64,000 nucleotides of DNA from Parasponia andersonii (GCA_002914805.1 JXTB01000114.1:879930-943929), one strand, 5' to 3'. Shown: positions 12,701-26,242, numbered from the stretch's first letter. The notes: generated by a model not told the origin, from the sequence alone. Program-made: numbers and translations.

Positions 12701-15700
12701 TCTTTTATATTGCATGTTATTATTTTTCCTACGATCTTGAAATTGAACCTATTGCTTTATATAGGTTTTAATTAGGTTGCATGATAGAATTTATTTTTAT
12801 TAAATTCTTTATGCTCTTATTTATGATATATATTAATTCTAATTATTTGAATATATATATTGCTCTCTTGCTTTGTTATTAATATTATTTTTAGTGTGGA
12901 ATTCTTGTGGAGGAATTGTATTATGTCTGAGGAGACTGGGTTTGAAGATAAAGTACATGTGACTTCTCCGTGTTTTTCCTAGAAATTTCTTTAAAATTCT
13001 ATCTAGGAGGCAGGATTTTAAGTGAGACCTGTTTATTAATCCTTCAGTTTCTCATAGGAACTATTTTGCACTAAAATTAATAATATTTGATTAGTTAATT
13101 TCAGAGATGAAAATCAACAATACTGATGTTGTCAATACTGAGGACATGACTAGTTCTTAATAGCCTGTTGTAGCGTCTGCAGTGCATGTTTCTATTATGG
13201 CTCAAGTGTCAAACCCTCTAGTGACTCTAATGGTACTAGTAGCACACCATCGAGAGAAGCCTGAGAAGTTTAATAGATTAAGTTTCAAAATATAGTAGCA
13301 AAAGATATTATTTTATCTAACTATATTGAATCTTAACTACTTGCAAGGTTATTGACGGAATAGGCTCCAAAATTCAGAGAACATACTTGGAAACAATTAA
13401 ACTACCTATGCTAAAATATTATATAGTGTATATCATAATAAGAAAATGACAAAGAATTATAGGAGTCACTAGACTATAAATATACAACTAAGGATTCTGG
13501 CTCTAAGAAATTTATGGTAGGAGACTTCCTAAATTATAAAATGGTCAACTCTAAAACTGTAATGAGTTAAGTTCAAGAGTTTTAGTTGATTCTCTATGAA
13601 ATTCAAGCAGAAGGGATGATTCTATGTAAACCTTTCCAAGTACCTAATGTTATTGAGAAGCTAACCCTTTTGTGGAAGGATTTCAAGAGCTACCTAAATC
13701 ACAGATAAAAGACCATGAGTCTTGAAGACCTTGTTATTGGGCTCCAGATTGAAGAAGGCAACAGACATATTAAAGACAGAATCCTTATCTAGTATATCTA
13801 TGACAAAGGCGAATATTGTGGAGTATAGTCAAAGCTCTAAGACTAAGAAGAACAAGTCAAAGAAAAAGTCTACTCTAAAACCTAAAGATGGTATAAACAA
13901 GAAGCAAAAATTCTAAGAAAAATACTTTAACTATGACAAAATGGGTCAGAATACTTTAGATTGTCAACTTCCAAAGAAGAAGAAGAATGAAACTAAAATG
14001 GTGGATGACATCACAAAAGATATAGAAGACATAAGCCTATCTGCAGTCATTTCTGAAGTTAATCTTATTGAATCTAATCGAAGGGAATAATGGAATGACA
14101 CTAGAGCTTCAAAGCATATTTGTTCTAACAAGGTCCTATTCACAACCTTTGAACTGATTGAGAATGAGGAGAAGATCTTCATGGGTAATTCGTCCAATTT
14201 TGATGTATAAAGTCTGGGCAAAGTAGTATTAAAGATGACCTTATTGGAATAATGTCCTATAAAGTAGTTTATTATTTAGACATTATAAACAATATTTATT
14301 GGATTATTTAGTATCTATTTGTTATTAATAAATTCCATGTTATAAATTTCTATTTCATTTATATCTCATTGATATACATGTGATGTGTATATTTATCTCA
14401 TGCAAATATCTAAAAGATTCCAAGACATGAACTGAGTAATAAAGAATTATTCGTATGATGAGTTCATATGTGGGAGACATTATATTCTTTATTTCATTAT
14501 GTCTAAATTAAATTATTCGCATTCTGCATATTAAATATGGAATACTTTATTATGCCATAGAATGTAGTGTTGTCTATTTAATTAATGAAGTCTCTAATTA
14601 TCGAAGTGAGTCTTCAGATATAAACACTAATGTGTTATAAGAAAGTTATAACAGCATCGAGCAGGACCTATTGAATTAGAATTTGAGGTTAAGTGTCGTA
14701 ACTCAAATTTCTAATTTTACTAATCTAGCACTATTGTAGAAGACCTTAATCCTAGTGATTAACAAACTTACTTTCATGTGTTTTGTCTTTTTGAGTTACT
14801 AAAGAACTAGTTCTGATTTATGGTTCGAACATCGGTATCTTGGAAGATAAGGTATATGAAATGTATAGAACGTTTTTCATTATGAATACCATGCATATGA
14901 TGTTACTTTGAGTTTTTTCAAGTACTTGGATAATATAAACTAGGGCCCTGGTATTCACTATATGAATTTGACTGTGTTGGTATAAGCAGATACAAACACT
15001 GTAATAGACTATTATCCATTAGATAAAAAATGGCAACTCAAAGATAAATATGTACTAGAGAGGTAATACGGTAATTTCACCCTACTAGTACGGCATTGCA
15101 TTGGGGGTATGTCTACAGGTATAGTATATACTAAATGGATCAAGCTAATTAATTGTTAATAAGCTTCACAGAAAAATAAATAAAATTTAGTCTAAGAGTT
15201 CAATATTGGGCCTATAGTAGTGTGCCGCAATATTAATGGACAAGGCCCAGTCATAATTAAGAGTTAATTATGATATTGGGTATATAGTCTATTAGAACTT
15301 GGGTTTTATGGATTCATCTGGTCCTCTGTCTAGCTCAAATTAAAGCCCAATAGTTATGATGATCAGTTGAGCCTAACAAACCCAATAAGCCCATTAGGTT
15401 TTATTAATCTCTCTATAGTTAAGAGAAAAATTCTCTAGCAACCATATACAAGTGTTACACGTGTAACACTCTCACGTGAAACACTCCCCAGATAAGAGAG
15501 TGTTACACGCATAATAGAGAGAGAGAGAACAGAAAAAATCGGCCACCACTAGGGATTTACTGTCCTTAGTATTTCGGTCATCCCGGAGAAATTGGTTTGA
15601 GGAGATTGTTTTCTTGTTCATCTGCAGATCTCTTTGTTGGGAATCAAGAAGGTGACCACCCACTGGATCAATCAATCGGCTTTCGAGAATAGACAGGAAG

Positions 15701-18700
15701 ATGAGAAGATTGTGGAGCAAATCCGGGTATTTTTCTTATCTAGATCAAGAGTTAATTTATGTTAGATCATGATCCAAAATAGTTTATAGAAGGAAAATTT
15801 TTAAACGATCAATTCCGCTGCGTTTCTTGATTTTACGAAACTATGGTATTCCTGAAAATGATTTTATGAAAATATTTTCCGAAAATTTATTCCAGCTAAC
15901 ACCAGCAGACCTCTGGGAATGAACTGACACTGAACAACGTGATGTATATACTAGATATTTGTAAGAACTTTGTGTCTAGTTCACTTCTGAATAAGCATAG
16001 ATTCTGTATGGTGTTTGAGTCAGATAAATTTGTATTGATCAAAGGTGGTTTTTTTTTCCTGGGAAAGAGATATAAATATGAGGGTATGTTCAAACTTAAT
16101 GTAATAACTATAAAGCCCAATAATAATAAAGATAGTTCTTCTACTTATTTAGTTGAATCTTTTACTTTATGGCATTTTGGACTTAATTATGATACTATGT
16201 TTTCCAAATTGATACAAAATAAAAGTATCAAATTTATATTGAGGTAAAATTGACAAAGTCATCTTTTAAAACTATTGAAAGAAATACTGAACCCCTTGAT
16301 TTAATTCACAGTAAAATTTGTGATTTAAAATTTATATAAATAAGGGGAGGAAATAAGTATTTTCTTACTTTTGTCTATGATAGTACAAAATATTGTTGTG
16401 TATATTTTCTAAAATCCAAGAACAAAGTAATAGAGAAGTTTATTTTCTAGCAGAATGAGATTAAAAATTAACTTAATAAGAAAAATAAAATGATTAGAAG
16501 TGACTGTGGAGGAGAGTATGAATCACTTTTTGGTGAGTTCTATATACAAAACGGAATAATACATGAAGTCACCTTGCCTTATTCGCCGCACCTTAAAAGA
16601 TATGATGAATACATTGCTATTCAGTATTCAGATACCTCAAAATATGTGAGGAAAAGCTTTTATGATAGCTAATTATCTCTTAAGTAAGGTACCTCACAAG
16701 AAAGAAGAAAACACAGCTTATGAGATACGTAAAGGTAGAAAACTTTTATACAAATACTTATGAGCCTGGGGATCTCTTACTAAGGTATAGTACCTACACC
16801 TAAAAAAGGTAAAAATAGGACCAAAAATAGTTGATTGCATTTTCATTGATTATGTACATAATAGTAATGCTTATTAATTTCTTATGTGTGAGTCACAAAT
16901 CTAAACATACATAAGAGCACAATAATAGAATCAAGAAATATATTGTTCTTTGAACATGATTTTCCGTATAAACCCAAAGAAGAACCAAGTATATCTAAAC
17001 GAACTTATGAGACTATCACTAAGGATAGTCTAAGGATAGTCAGGAACAAGAATAAGTCATTGAAGATTAGCTTAAACGTAGTAAAAAAGAAAGAACCAAA
17101 AGAACTTTTAGTCTGAATTTTTTAGTCTACATGTTGGAAAATGAATCTCAAAGCTTCTAAGAAGTTGTGAGGTCTATTGAGGGACCTTTGTGGAAAGAAG
17201 CTATTAAGAGTGAAATTGATTCCATCATACAAACTAGTAGGTCTTCCTCTAGGATGCAAACTACTTGATTTAAAATAGATTTTAAAGAGGAAAATGAAAG
17301 CAGATGGATCAATTGATATGTACAAGGATATACTAGTAATCAAAGGATAAAGGCAAAAAAAAGACTTAGATTATTTTGATACTTATTCTTCTGTGAATAG
17401 AATAAATTCTAAAAGGATGATACTTGTAATTGCCGCTCTGTGAAATCTTAAAATATACCAAATGGATGTAAAAATAGTCTTTCTTAATAGAGTTCTAGAT
17501 GAAGAAATCTACATAGAATAACTTAAAAGTTTTGTTGCTCCTCGATAAGAAAAGAAAGTCTGTAAACTGATCATGTCTGTATATGGCTTGAAGCAAGCAC
17601 CAAAGTAATGACATAAAAAGTTTGACAGAGTAATGTTTGCTAATAGTTTTAAAATCAATGAGTGTGACAGATATGTCTATGTCAAAAATACTAAAAATAG
17701 CTATAACATTTTGTATCTTTATGTTGATGACATATTCATTGTTAGTAGTGATAATAAGATAGTCAAATCTACTAAGAATATATTGAACTCCAAATTTGAC
17801 ACGAAAGATATAGTTCTAGCTGATGTAATTTTGGAAATTAAAATTACAAGGACATTTGATAGACTTATGCTTAATCAGCCACATTATGTGCATAAATTTT
17901 GGATAAATTCAACAAAAATGATTCTAGAGTATCCAAAATACCAATAGACATGAGTCAACACATTCATAAGTATAAAGATGAGAGTATTTCTCAAATAGAA
18001 TACTCTAGAGTGATTGGTAATCAGTTGTACAAGGAATTGTGAAAGTACTTAGGTAGTTACGATATACTCGTAACTTTGGATTGTATTATAACAAATATCA
18101 TGTAGTTTTAAAAGAATACAACGATGCGAATTGAATATCTGATATAAAAGACTCAAAGTCTACTAGTAGGTATGTGTTCACACTAGTTCGAGTAGTTATG
18201 TCATAAAAATCTTCGAAATAAACAGTTATAGCCCGATCGATCCACAATGGGATATAAGTTTATATCTCTAGATAAATGGGGTGAAGAAGCTAAATGTCTA
18301 CACTAATTTTTAGAAAAATATTCCAGATTGGCCCAAGTTTATTCCGTCAATACTTATACATTGCGATAGTCAATCAGTTATTAGAAAGGCATAGAGTAAT
18401 ACGTATAATGGTAAGTCTAGACCTATTCATCGTGGACATAATACAATTAGACAACTACTCTCAACTAGAATTATTTTTATAGAATATGTGAAGTCTAAGG
18501 ATAATCTTGCAGATTCACTAACTAAATAGTTAAAAAGAGAGTTAGTTGACAAATTATTAAGAGAAATGAGACTAATGCCTATGAGATAAAAGTCAATACA
18601 ATAGAAACCCAACCTAGTTGACTAAAAATCCTAAGATCTAGATTCAAAAGAACAATCTAATTATAAACACACAACTGAATCACTATGAGGATCCCAGGAT

Positions 18701-21700
18701 CTAGGTTCAAAGGGATAACATAATTATAAAGACTTAATTTGATCACTGTGAGGGTTATCTTCCTATCAGAGTATTACCCTCATGTTTATTCTTGTGATGA
18801 AAACAATGATGCCCGTAAGGAAAAAGATAAGCAAAGGCTTTTAATGATTCTTATACATCGAGAAACCAAGCAGAGTAATACGTGTTATTCTTAAATAAAA
18901 AATAACCTATGTAAGAGTGAAATGGGGCCGCTGTAATGGGAATTATTATAAATTACTTATGATATACTCCTTAGAAACTTTTGTAGAATCAGACAGATGT
19001 TCACGGCCAAAATGAAAATAACCGTAAGAACTGAAAAAATTACGAAAGAATCAAGTGTGGAGTATATTATTGTTTACATAAACGACAAATAATTTAAGGA
19101 CTCATGGTCTATTGATTTGTCAGTAAAATCAATGTATTTTTGCAATGGAATGTTTAAAAGATAAGACCTATCTATCTTATGCAGATTTCGATTGTTGAAC
19201 TCTATCATTTATTCTAGAGTCTATAGAGTCTCCTTAGCAATTTTTATTCATACAGAGGATTATTAGAAAATAGACCATTTATTTGAAATAGTAGTTTGAG
19301 CTTAAATAGGTTTGAGAGCCCGTATAAATAGTAAAGCCCAAATTAAAGTTGTAATTCTATTTATAAATATTTGTTGTATTTGTTTGATCTTATATATTGT
19401 AAGTTATTATTTTTCCTACGTTAATAACTTAATAACAAATTATAAAATGATCATTGCAGCTGACAAAATTAACAAGATCATTAGTTGTCCCAGTACTACT
19501 AGTACACATCTACATCTCAAAAAAAAAAAAATAATAAATCTCTATATGTCGTACGCACAATTTTCCTAGAAATCCAATTAAAGAAATTTTAACCGAGAGA
19601 ATACCAAGATATATATGCATAAGCATAAGGAAGTTTGAGGACGTGTATGGAATACAAATAAAGGAAAAAGAGAGAAGGTAAAATCTAGCATTTTACCTGT
19701 GAAGCAAAGAAGGCCTTGGCATAACGGACCCACGAAGATGATCATCAGGGTCCGTCGCATTTGGCATTATTTCAATCTGCCGTTGATTATTGTCGCCCGT
19801 GAACCTTTCGAAAAGTATTTTAAAGAAAAATAAAAATAGATAATAAATTAAATTAACACTTTTAATAAATTCCAAGTGAACAGCTAATGCTGATAATTAA
19901 AATAATATTAATTGCGAGTTAACTGTTACAATGTTAACTGTTACAATCATTTAATTTGTTTATTACTTAGCAAGTTAGTAATGTAACAAAATTAATGAAG
20001 GATAATTAGGCGTATACGTAAGTATATACCTAGGCAGATTAGAAGGTTCATTACTAGTACTGGGTTTAAAGCTACGTTGATGCGGCGCGTTATTGAAATT
20101 AGAATAATGTTGTTGATCGAGCACAGTCATATTCATTGGCATCACCGGCGATTTTTTATTAAATTGTTCTCCGTCAATCGGCACGGGAGGGATCCTAAGC
20201 TCGACACCCAAAAAAAAAATGGAGCTTATAAGTAAGATGCAATTAATTAACTGGAGATAATTAATTTAGCTAGCCCCTCGTTTAATCTACATTATGAGCA
20301 CTATTTAAGGTAATGTGAAAATATGAAATGGACTAATTAAAATTAGTTATTAATTTCTCCCACAAAAAATATAACAATAATTAGAAAATGAAATTGGATT
20401 ACAGTTAACAAGCTAGCTACAATATCTAATTTCCCTTTTAATTATAAGTGGTATGAAATGAAACGTACCTTGAAGATATGGAAGATGCAGGCATTATAGA
20501 GTTATAATGTGTTGCGACCGGGAGTTCAATATTGTTAATTGGTTGACCATGATAAGAAAGCTGTGGAGACCTAAATTCATATAAAATTTTTAAAAATGAG
20601 TATACAAACCTTACAGTAATTAAAATAACGCTCTCTATATATATGATCGTTATGAGAAGGAAAATATGTAATTGTAAAAGTGAAAATTAAAGCCCATTAA
20701 TAAAGCATATTGTACCTGGGATTAAAAGGAACTTGATCAGGCTGCAGCATCGAGTTAAAGAATAGTGGGTCATACAGAGTAGTAGGTGGCATTGGGACTT
20801 GACGAAGATATGAGATATTTTGAGGCCTAAAGTATTCAAGAAAGAAAATAAATCAAATTTTTATTACTATCAGTTCACAAGCGCCTAGCAAATAATCAAT
20901 ATATCTAATTATTCTTCTTCCTTTTTGGGGGAAAAAAAAAAAAAAGGTATTCTTGTATGGTCATATAAAGATATAGAAAGGGTCGTCATAAATTAGGGTA
21001 TAACATACATATATGTATATAAAATATTTATACCACCTGGGAGGGGTAGAAGAGTATCCGAGAGGTTGCATGGAGTATTGACAATTTGGGTCATAATTAA
21101 CGACATTAGCCATTGATGGAACTTGGCTGCTAATTTGTTGATGCTGACTAGACAATTGTTGGGGCCTGAGTCACATATTTAGACATCAGTCATCAACTTT
21201 TCTTCACATAATATATGGTTTTATTTTGATCAGAGTGATAGAAAAAGAAGTATATACCAATTATATCCCGGGGAATTATTAATATTTGCCAAAGGCCTAT
21301 AGTTAGCACCATTATTCGGCAGTTGTGGAGCGAAAATGGCTTGCTGCTGTGTGTTGATCGGTCCAATTTGATTTACAAATCCCACTCCTGTGATCATCTG
21401 CTTTAAATATTTAGATTATATAATTGTCAAACTAGCTATATGTACATTTTCGTAATTTCATAAATCTTAACATTTTTAACGGTTCTAAAAACATGAGACT
21501 CTCTATAATAAAAACATTTACTTACTGTGTTTGGAGGGAATATTGGATTTGCTGGGTAGGGCAGGGACTGATGATTAATGCTGCCCATGGATAAGTTGGT
21601 GTTTGTGTTGTTATTTTGGACTATTTGATTGTTTATTCTTGTGCCGTACGAACTTACAATGTTTGGGACCAAAACGCACAGATGTGAATTCATATATATA

Positions 21701-23883
21701 ATTAATCGAGAATATAGCATAATTTGATTATAACCATATTTTGTCACATGGGGGATATAAGGTATAGAATTTCGATAATTAACTTACAGAGGTATATGCT
21801 GTTCAAGTACTTGAGGAACATTTTCAGGATATGCATTCGGATTCGGGTATTGGTAGGAGTAAATCATGTTGGCCGGGTCATGATGACTTTCCTGATGAAA
21901 TGACTGAACTACCCCATTGACTTGCGCTGTTGGTATTCCCATCCGATTCTGATAGATAAATATACAAAATCCACTACTCAATCCAAAAGCTTAACCAATA
22001 CATATATTTATTAATATATATGTATACTGAAGGTATAATCTATGCATATAATCTATATGCATTCAATGATATTAAATACAGTGAGTACCGTAAGTTGTTG
22101 AACTGGAACTGTAGCATTTAGACAGGGTGATCTTGTGTTCCTCCCACTCATCCCAATTGAAGGGTAATGTGAGGATTGAAATTGAAAGCTGCTGCTGCTG
22201 CTTGGATTCATTGAAGGTTGCATATTGAGATTCTGATTGTTAATCAGGTTTGCATGGTTTACATTGATATTATCGGACCAATTGGTTCCTGCTGACCAGC
22301 TAAATTCTGCATAGTCCTATACATATATTTGACAATATTCATTGTGTATAATTCGATCTTTATTAGGAACAGAAAGGGAGAAAAGGAAAGAAAGATCAGC
22401 AATAACAATGAGAAGATACATAAGATATTTGAAGACTAGTGCAAAATAAGACACATGTCAATAGAATTCTATATGAAGTCATACACACACATATAAAAAA
22501 AAAAATACCTACTAAATTGGTGCCCATATATATATATATATATATTTGTGTGTGTGTGTGCGCGTGTATAAAATAAGATGTACCAGCAATGAAGGGCAGT
22601 GTTGGGGTGATCCTGGTGGCACTGCATTAAAGGATGATATTGTTCCCAGTTGCTGGAGATTTGGACCATTAACAATATTATTAACATTAACAATCCGAGG
22701 ACCGGAGTTAATTTTTTCACACCCACTACTATGTGCATCAATGTTATGTACTTGACCACGATCAGCACTTGATATTGCTCCCAACTCTGAATTTATAATA
22801 TCCTGATCAACATGCATATATTGATGAAATTAGTTAAATGAAGAAAAAAGATCAAATATACATAATATGCATCCTCTAGATATTTATTTAACTTATTAGT
22901 GCAATATTATTTATGCTGTACATGCTCTCAAAGGCAAATTAATTAGCCAAATTAATTAGAATTACAAACTTACAAACAGAGACTTTTTTTTTTCTTTTTT
23001 TCTTTAAAGGGCTATAATTGAGGAATTGTTAATTATCAGAGTAACTTCATGCTAATTTCTTTTAGTATTCCAGCCTGCATGAACGCCAATTAGTTATTTA
23101 AGTTGGAAATTTTGATGATAGAGGCCGGCGGGAGAACCAGTCGGAGTAATTGAGGATTTGAACTTATAACCTTCACATTAGAAGGAAATACCTGATTATT
23201 ATCAGGTTATGTGGATCACCATATATCACCATTAATTGAAATAGATGAAGTATATATATAGTTATGTTATTACTTTGGAGTAGTCAAGCAGAGAAGGTGT
23301 CCCCATTAATAATGGTGCCATGTTTGGATCATTCTCAAGCGGAGGCCGGCCCGAGAGTTCATTGGTACTAGTAAATCCAGAGACTGCTGTGAGGTTCTCC
23401 TTCTCAGTTGAGCTTATTGCACCTTGATTGTTGATCATCGTGAGAGGCTGTTGATCAATATTGCTCCCACATGATGATCCCAGTTCCACATTCTCCTGCT
23501 ATGTATTAAATATTATAAACTTTAATCAAAAGTCACATTAATTAGCATCATACAGTATTCACCACTTTAGAATAGTTACTTCTCAACATAATATTATTAA
23601 TGCTCGATAATAAAATTATGGTTAATTTTATTAATGAGCATCATCGTATTAATTTATTTTAAAACATGAGCATTAACATCATATTATGATCATATATATG
23701 ATCATAAGTAACATTTTTCTGAAAAAAAGTACGTACACTTGATATGTTCCCTTCAATTTCGTTTAGATGTTTGGAAGGCGTATAGATAGTCGGGTTGTCG
23801 AGTAAGTCAACGTCAGCAAAGATGGAGTCAAACTCCAAAGAAAGTCCTTCTTCATCATGATCAGCCGAATCAATCTGATCCAT
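9755..23883 (-). CDS. Unrecognised 777-aa Asn/Gln/Pro/Ser-rich protein, 17 coding exons
   Basis: Function unknown. Coding exons, in gene order, are 23883-23737, 23495-23274, 22802-22584, 22316-22089, 21948-21788, 21652-21526, 21397-21258, 21165-21037, 20826-20716, 20570-20469, 20194-20030, 19804-19697, 11378-11288, 11171-11100, 10380-10285, 10081-9954 and 9842-9755. All junctions are GT-AG and every phase fits, with no internal stop. Residues 1-30 are acidic ([13 protein letters not shown]); the middle is Asn, Gln, Pro and Ser rich with a serine run. Residues 680-690 ([11 protein letters not shown]) and 703-713 (KRFRREVVVRK) are basic and could bind nucleic acid or act as a nuclear signal. 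The last exon encodes a compact, non-repetitive tail ([20 protein letters not shown]). The composition suggests a disordered nuclear regulator, but that is inference. The intron between exons 12 and 13 is 8.3 kb because of nested retrotransposons. The gene model is strong; the function is not assigned. Confidence 0.8.
11490..12733 (+). repeat. 5' LTR of the copia element
   Basis: It starts tgttagaaaatagacc and ends ttttcctacg, where the right LTR copy also ends. A TATA motif at about 12234-12240 (ctatataaagag) with a pyrimidine-rich sequence behind it marks the element's own promoter. Length is 1244 bp. Confidence 0.85.
12734..18600 (+). pseudogene. copia gag-pol remains
   Basis: Encoded, in order and in several frames: a decayed gag (about 13250-13915); a CCHC knuckle near 13925 in which two Cys read Tyr and the His reads Gln; a protease site reading DTRAS instead of DTGAS (about 14098); an integrase core reading SDCGGEYES near 16500; reverse transcriptase with the active-site YVDD intact at 17720-17731 and an upstream [10 protein letters not shown]; and a shredded RNase H up to about 18590. 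The protease-integrase junction is split by the 1.67-kb solo LTR. The protein could not be made without many repairs. Confidence 0.88.
14242..15907 (+). mobile_element. Nested solo LTR inside the copia element
   Basis: The copia coding sequence breaks off at 14241 and resumes at 15913. The intervening 1666 bp starts tattggaataatg (decayed TG), ends accagca, and is flanked by the perfect 5-bp duplication gacct (14237-14241 and 15908-15912). There is no coding sequence inside. This is the footprint of a different LTR retrotransposon that recombined down to one LTR. It must be younger than the host copia insertion. Confidence 0.82.
19261..19420 (+). repeat. 3' LTR of the copia element, internally deleted
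   Basis: Only 160 bp remain. The first about 100 bp match the start of the left LTR and the last about 65 bp match its end; about 1.08 kb between them is gone. The target duplication ttaat follows immediately. Confidence 0.85.
22522..22563. repeat. Compound AT/TG microsatellite
   Basis: An AT run followed by tgtgtgtgtgtgtg lies in the intron between the third and fourth coding exons of the 17-exon gene. Confidence 0.9.
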
Positions 23884-25328
23884 CCGGTTCTCTCTGCTTA
23901 ATTGCACAATTAAAATCGACTTTTAAAGGTAAGATTAACCTTTCTCATTTGAGCTTAATTAATTCACCAAAAAAAAAAAAATGGTTGAGCAAATTATGCG
24001 CATAGAAAATACCATTGCCATTACATGTATATCCCTTTCCTATATTCACTATGGCAGTAGTTTTCTTTTATTTATCTAATTTTCTGGAAAAATCCTAGAT
24101 TTATTTTATTTGCCTGGTATAATCCTATATAATTGGGTTTGTAATTGTTAGTCTTACAAATTTGAGTAACTCATCCTCTATAGTGGCTTGTGGTCGATGT
24201 TCGACGGTCTGTATTGAATTGTTTTTTTATTTAAATAAAATAAAATTTTGAGACTTTTCAATGGGCTTAGTTTCCCAATTTTATCTTTTATGTTAAAAGG
24301 CCATGTTGTATTAATTTTTCATTGATTGTAACGAGAGTGGAAGTAAGGAAAGTGTTTCCACTTTCTCTAATCAAAGGGTTTTTCCCAAGTTATTCTATAT
24401 ATAGTTACGGACCATGTTTATTAACTCGTACTGGATTGTGACCGGGTAACGGATAGAAATAAGAGACATATTTTTTTTTCTTATCCATTATTATACTTAA
24501 TTAAATTTTAGAGAATTCTTTACATAGTTAGTGAAGCTGGGAAATGATGATTTAATTTTTAATTTATTTTCATTAATCTCTAAACACTTCCCTTTTACGG
24601 TATTTTTCATTATAGATTAGTAATCATGCGTGCATGTTTATCAGTTTAAACGTCAGTTTTTTTAATTCAGTTTTATTAAGATAGTCTAGCTAGCTCATTT
24701 ACCGAATTCATGTGTAAATTCAGACTTCAAAAAATGCATAACTATATATAGAAATTTTTCATATAAATAATTAGAGTTTTCATAAGATATATAAATAAAG
24801 TGTCGTTTTTAACCCAAAGTCTACATTAGGAAAATATTCCTTGTAATACGAAGATAGCAATACAAGTTGAATAAATAAATTTGGGAAAAATTATAAACAC
24901 ATTTTTGTGTGATATTTGGGATGAAAAATAGGAGTTTGACTTTATACACAGGAAGAGTAACAAAAATTTATGAGGTTTGTAAGTGCCAGCAAGACTTTCC
25001 GTCCAGAAAGCCTGCAGTAACAGTCACCCCAAAAGCAATTAAAGACATGTGTGCCACTTGGTAATCATGGCCAAGCCAAACCTGGTATAATATACCTCCC
25101 TTTCAGTGTCAAACCAATTGACTTCACTAAACCAATTATCATAATATCTCAGGCCATGAAATCCTGACTCACAGACCCACAGACCTACATCCACAAAGGG
25201 ACTTGTGTATAACGTGGTCAACTTGGAGATAATGTTCTATTACCTTTATATATGTGCACTATTTGCTTATTTTGCATGCATATATAGTGAGTATGAATGT
25301 GACTATTTGGGTCAAGATATGGCCAACA

Positions 25329-25366
<38 letters not shown>

Positions 25367-26205
25367 ACCAAGACCAACAATTTTATTATGGAAAAAAAAA
25401 AAAAAAAGAAAAAGAAAAAAACTTCAAATGCTACAATGAATGCATAAACAGCCAAAGAAGATGTCTCACCCTTTAACAAATCATTAGGGTAATTTTTTCC
25501 CTTGAATCTTTTGTGTTGGGTCTACTCTACTTGTTAAAAAGAAGAAGAATTATGCTAACGTCACGTGAATCCCACAAAATTGGACGGCTCACGACTGATG
25601 GTAGTATTCCTCTAAAAGGAGGGAAAAAAAAAAATTGGCTATACAGTTGGCCTGATGATTATGATATTCCCGTACTAGAAACAGAATCCAGATTGATTTA
25701 AAAAAATAATAATAAAAAAAAAGAGAGAGAANAAAAAAAGCACATTAAAGGTAAATAAATTAATCTTATTTTAATTGACAAACTAAAGTTTTCTTTCTGC
25801 TTCCAGAAATCAAAAATAAAAAATTTTAAAAAAAAAATCATAGAAGTACTTGATGATGATTTACTTATGGCTCACAGAAAAGAAAGAATCTAAGTCTGCG
25901 GATTAAAAGAAATCACGGAGAGCATATATAAGAAACTCAATAATAAACGGCTTGAGGGGAAAAGATCGAAATTCAGGGGGGGGTGGGGGAATGTACTTAA
26001 GTTACCTGTGACAATTTGCGTTCTTAAGCTTTGATTATCTGAAAGACGGCTCAATGTGGAAGACAGAAACTATAGTGCGACATATGCGTGAGAAGATGGA
26101 AGAATAAAGATTAGATATTAGATAGGGAGCCTTACTAGCTTAGGAAAGAGAAAAAATTAACTTGATAGTTGCTCTGAGAGAAAGAAACTTTAAGATAAAT
26201 GGAAA
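23884..26205 (-). other. 5' UTR exon and 2.1-kb 5' UTR intron of the 17-exon gene
   Basis: A leader exon runs from about 26205 to 26006 and ends CACAG|GTAACTT. The matching acceptor TAAGCAG lies at 23894-23900, ten bases before the ATG at 23883. The intron (26005-23894) has no recognisable gene. It holds an AT microsatellite near 25339-25361, A-rich runs, one unresolved base at 25732 and a less AT-rich stretch near 24960-25210. A long leader intron is common in regulated plant genes. Confidence 0.6.
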
Positions 26206-26234
26206 GATGTACAAAAATGGCTTGTTGTTGTAAG

Positions 26235-26242
26235 TATATATA
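26235..26242 (-). promoter_or_regulatory. TATA box of the 17-exon gene
   Basis: TATATATA in the context GTCTATATATACTT on the minus strand. It is followed about 30 nt later by a pyrimidine-rich leader (CTTTCTTTCTCTC) typical of plant 5' UTRs. The transcription start is estimated at about 26205. Confidence 0.6.

Larger units (their letters stand above)
11490..19420 (+). mobile_element. Dead Ty1/copia retrotransposon in an intron of the 17-exon gene
   Basis: The element is bounded by LTRs at 11490-12733 and 19261-19420 and flanked by a perfect 5-bp target duplication (ttaat at 11485-11489 and 19421-19425). It lies antisense to the host gene, entirely within one intron, so it does not break any exon. 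Between the LTRs the order gag, protease, integrase, reverse transcriptase, RNase H identifies Ty1/copia. Many stop codons, frameshifts and key-residue changes show it is inactive. It carries a nested solo LTR at 14242-15907. Confidence 0.9.

Noticed and set aside
22546..22755. Plus-strand 69-codon frame
   Set aside because: It is the shadow of the third coding exon of the 17-exon gene and starts in a microsatellite.
25039..25221. Minus-strand 60-codon frame in the leader intron
   Set aside because: It has no splice partners in phase with the gene and lies between a well-defined donor and acceptor.
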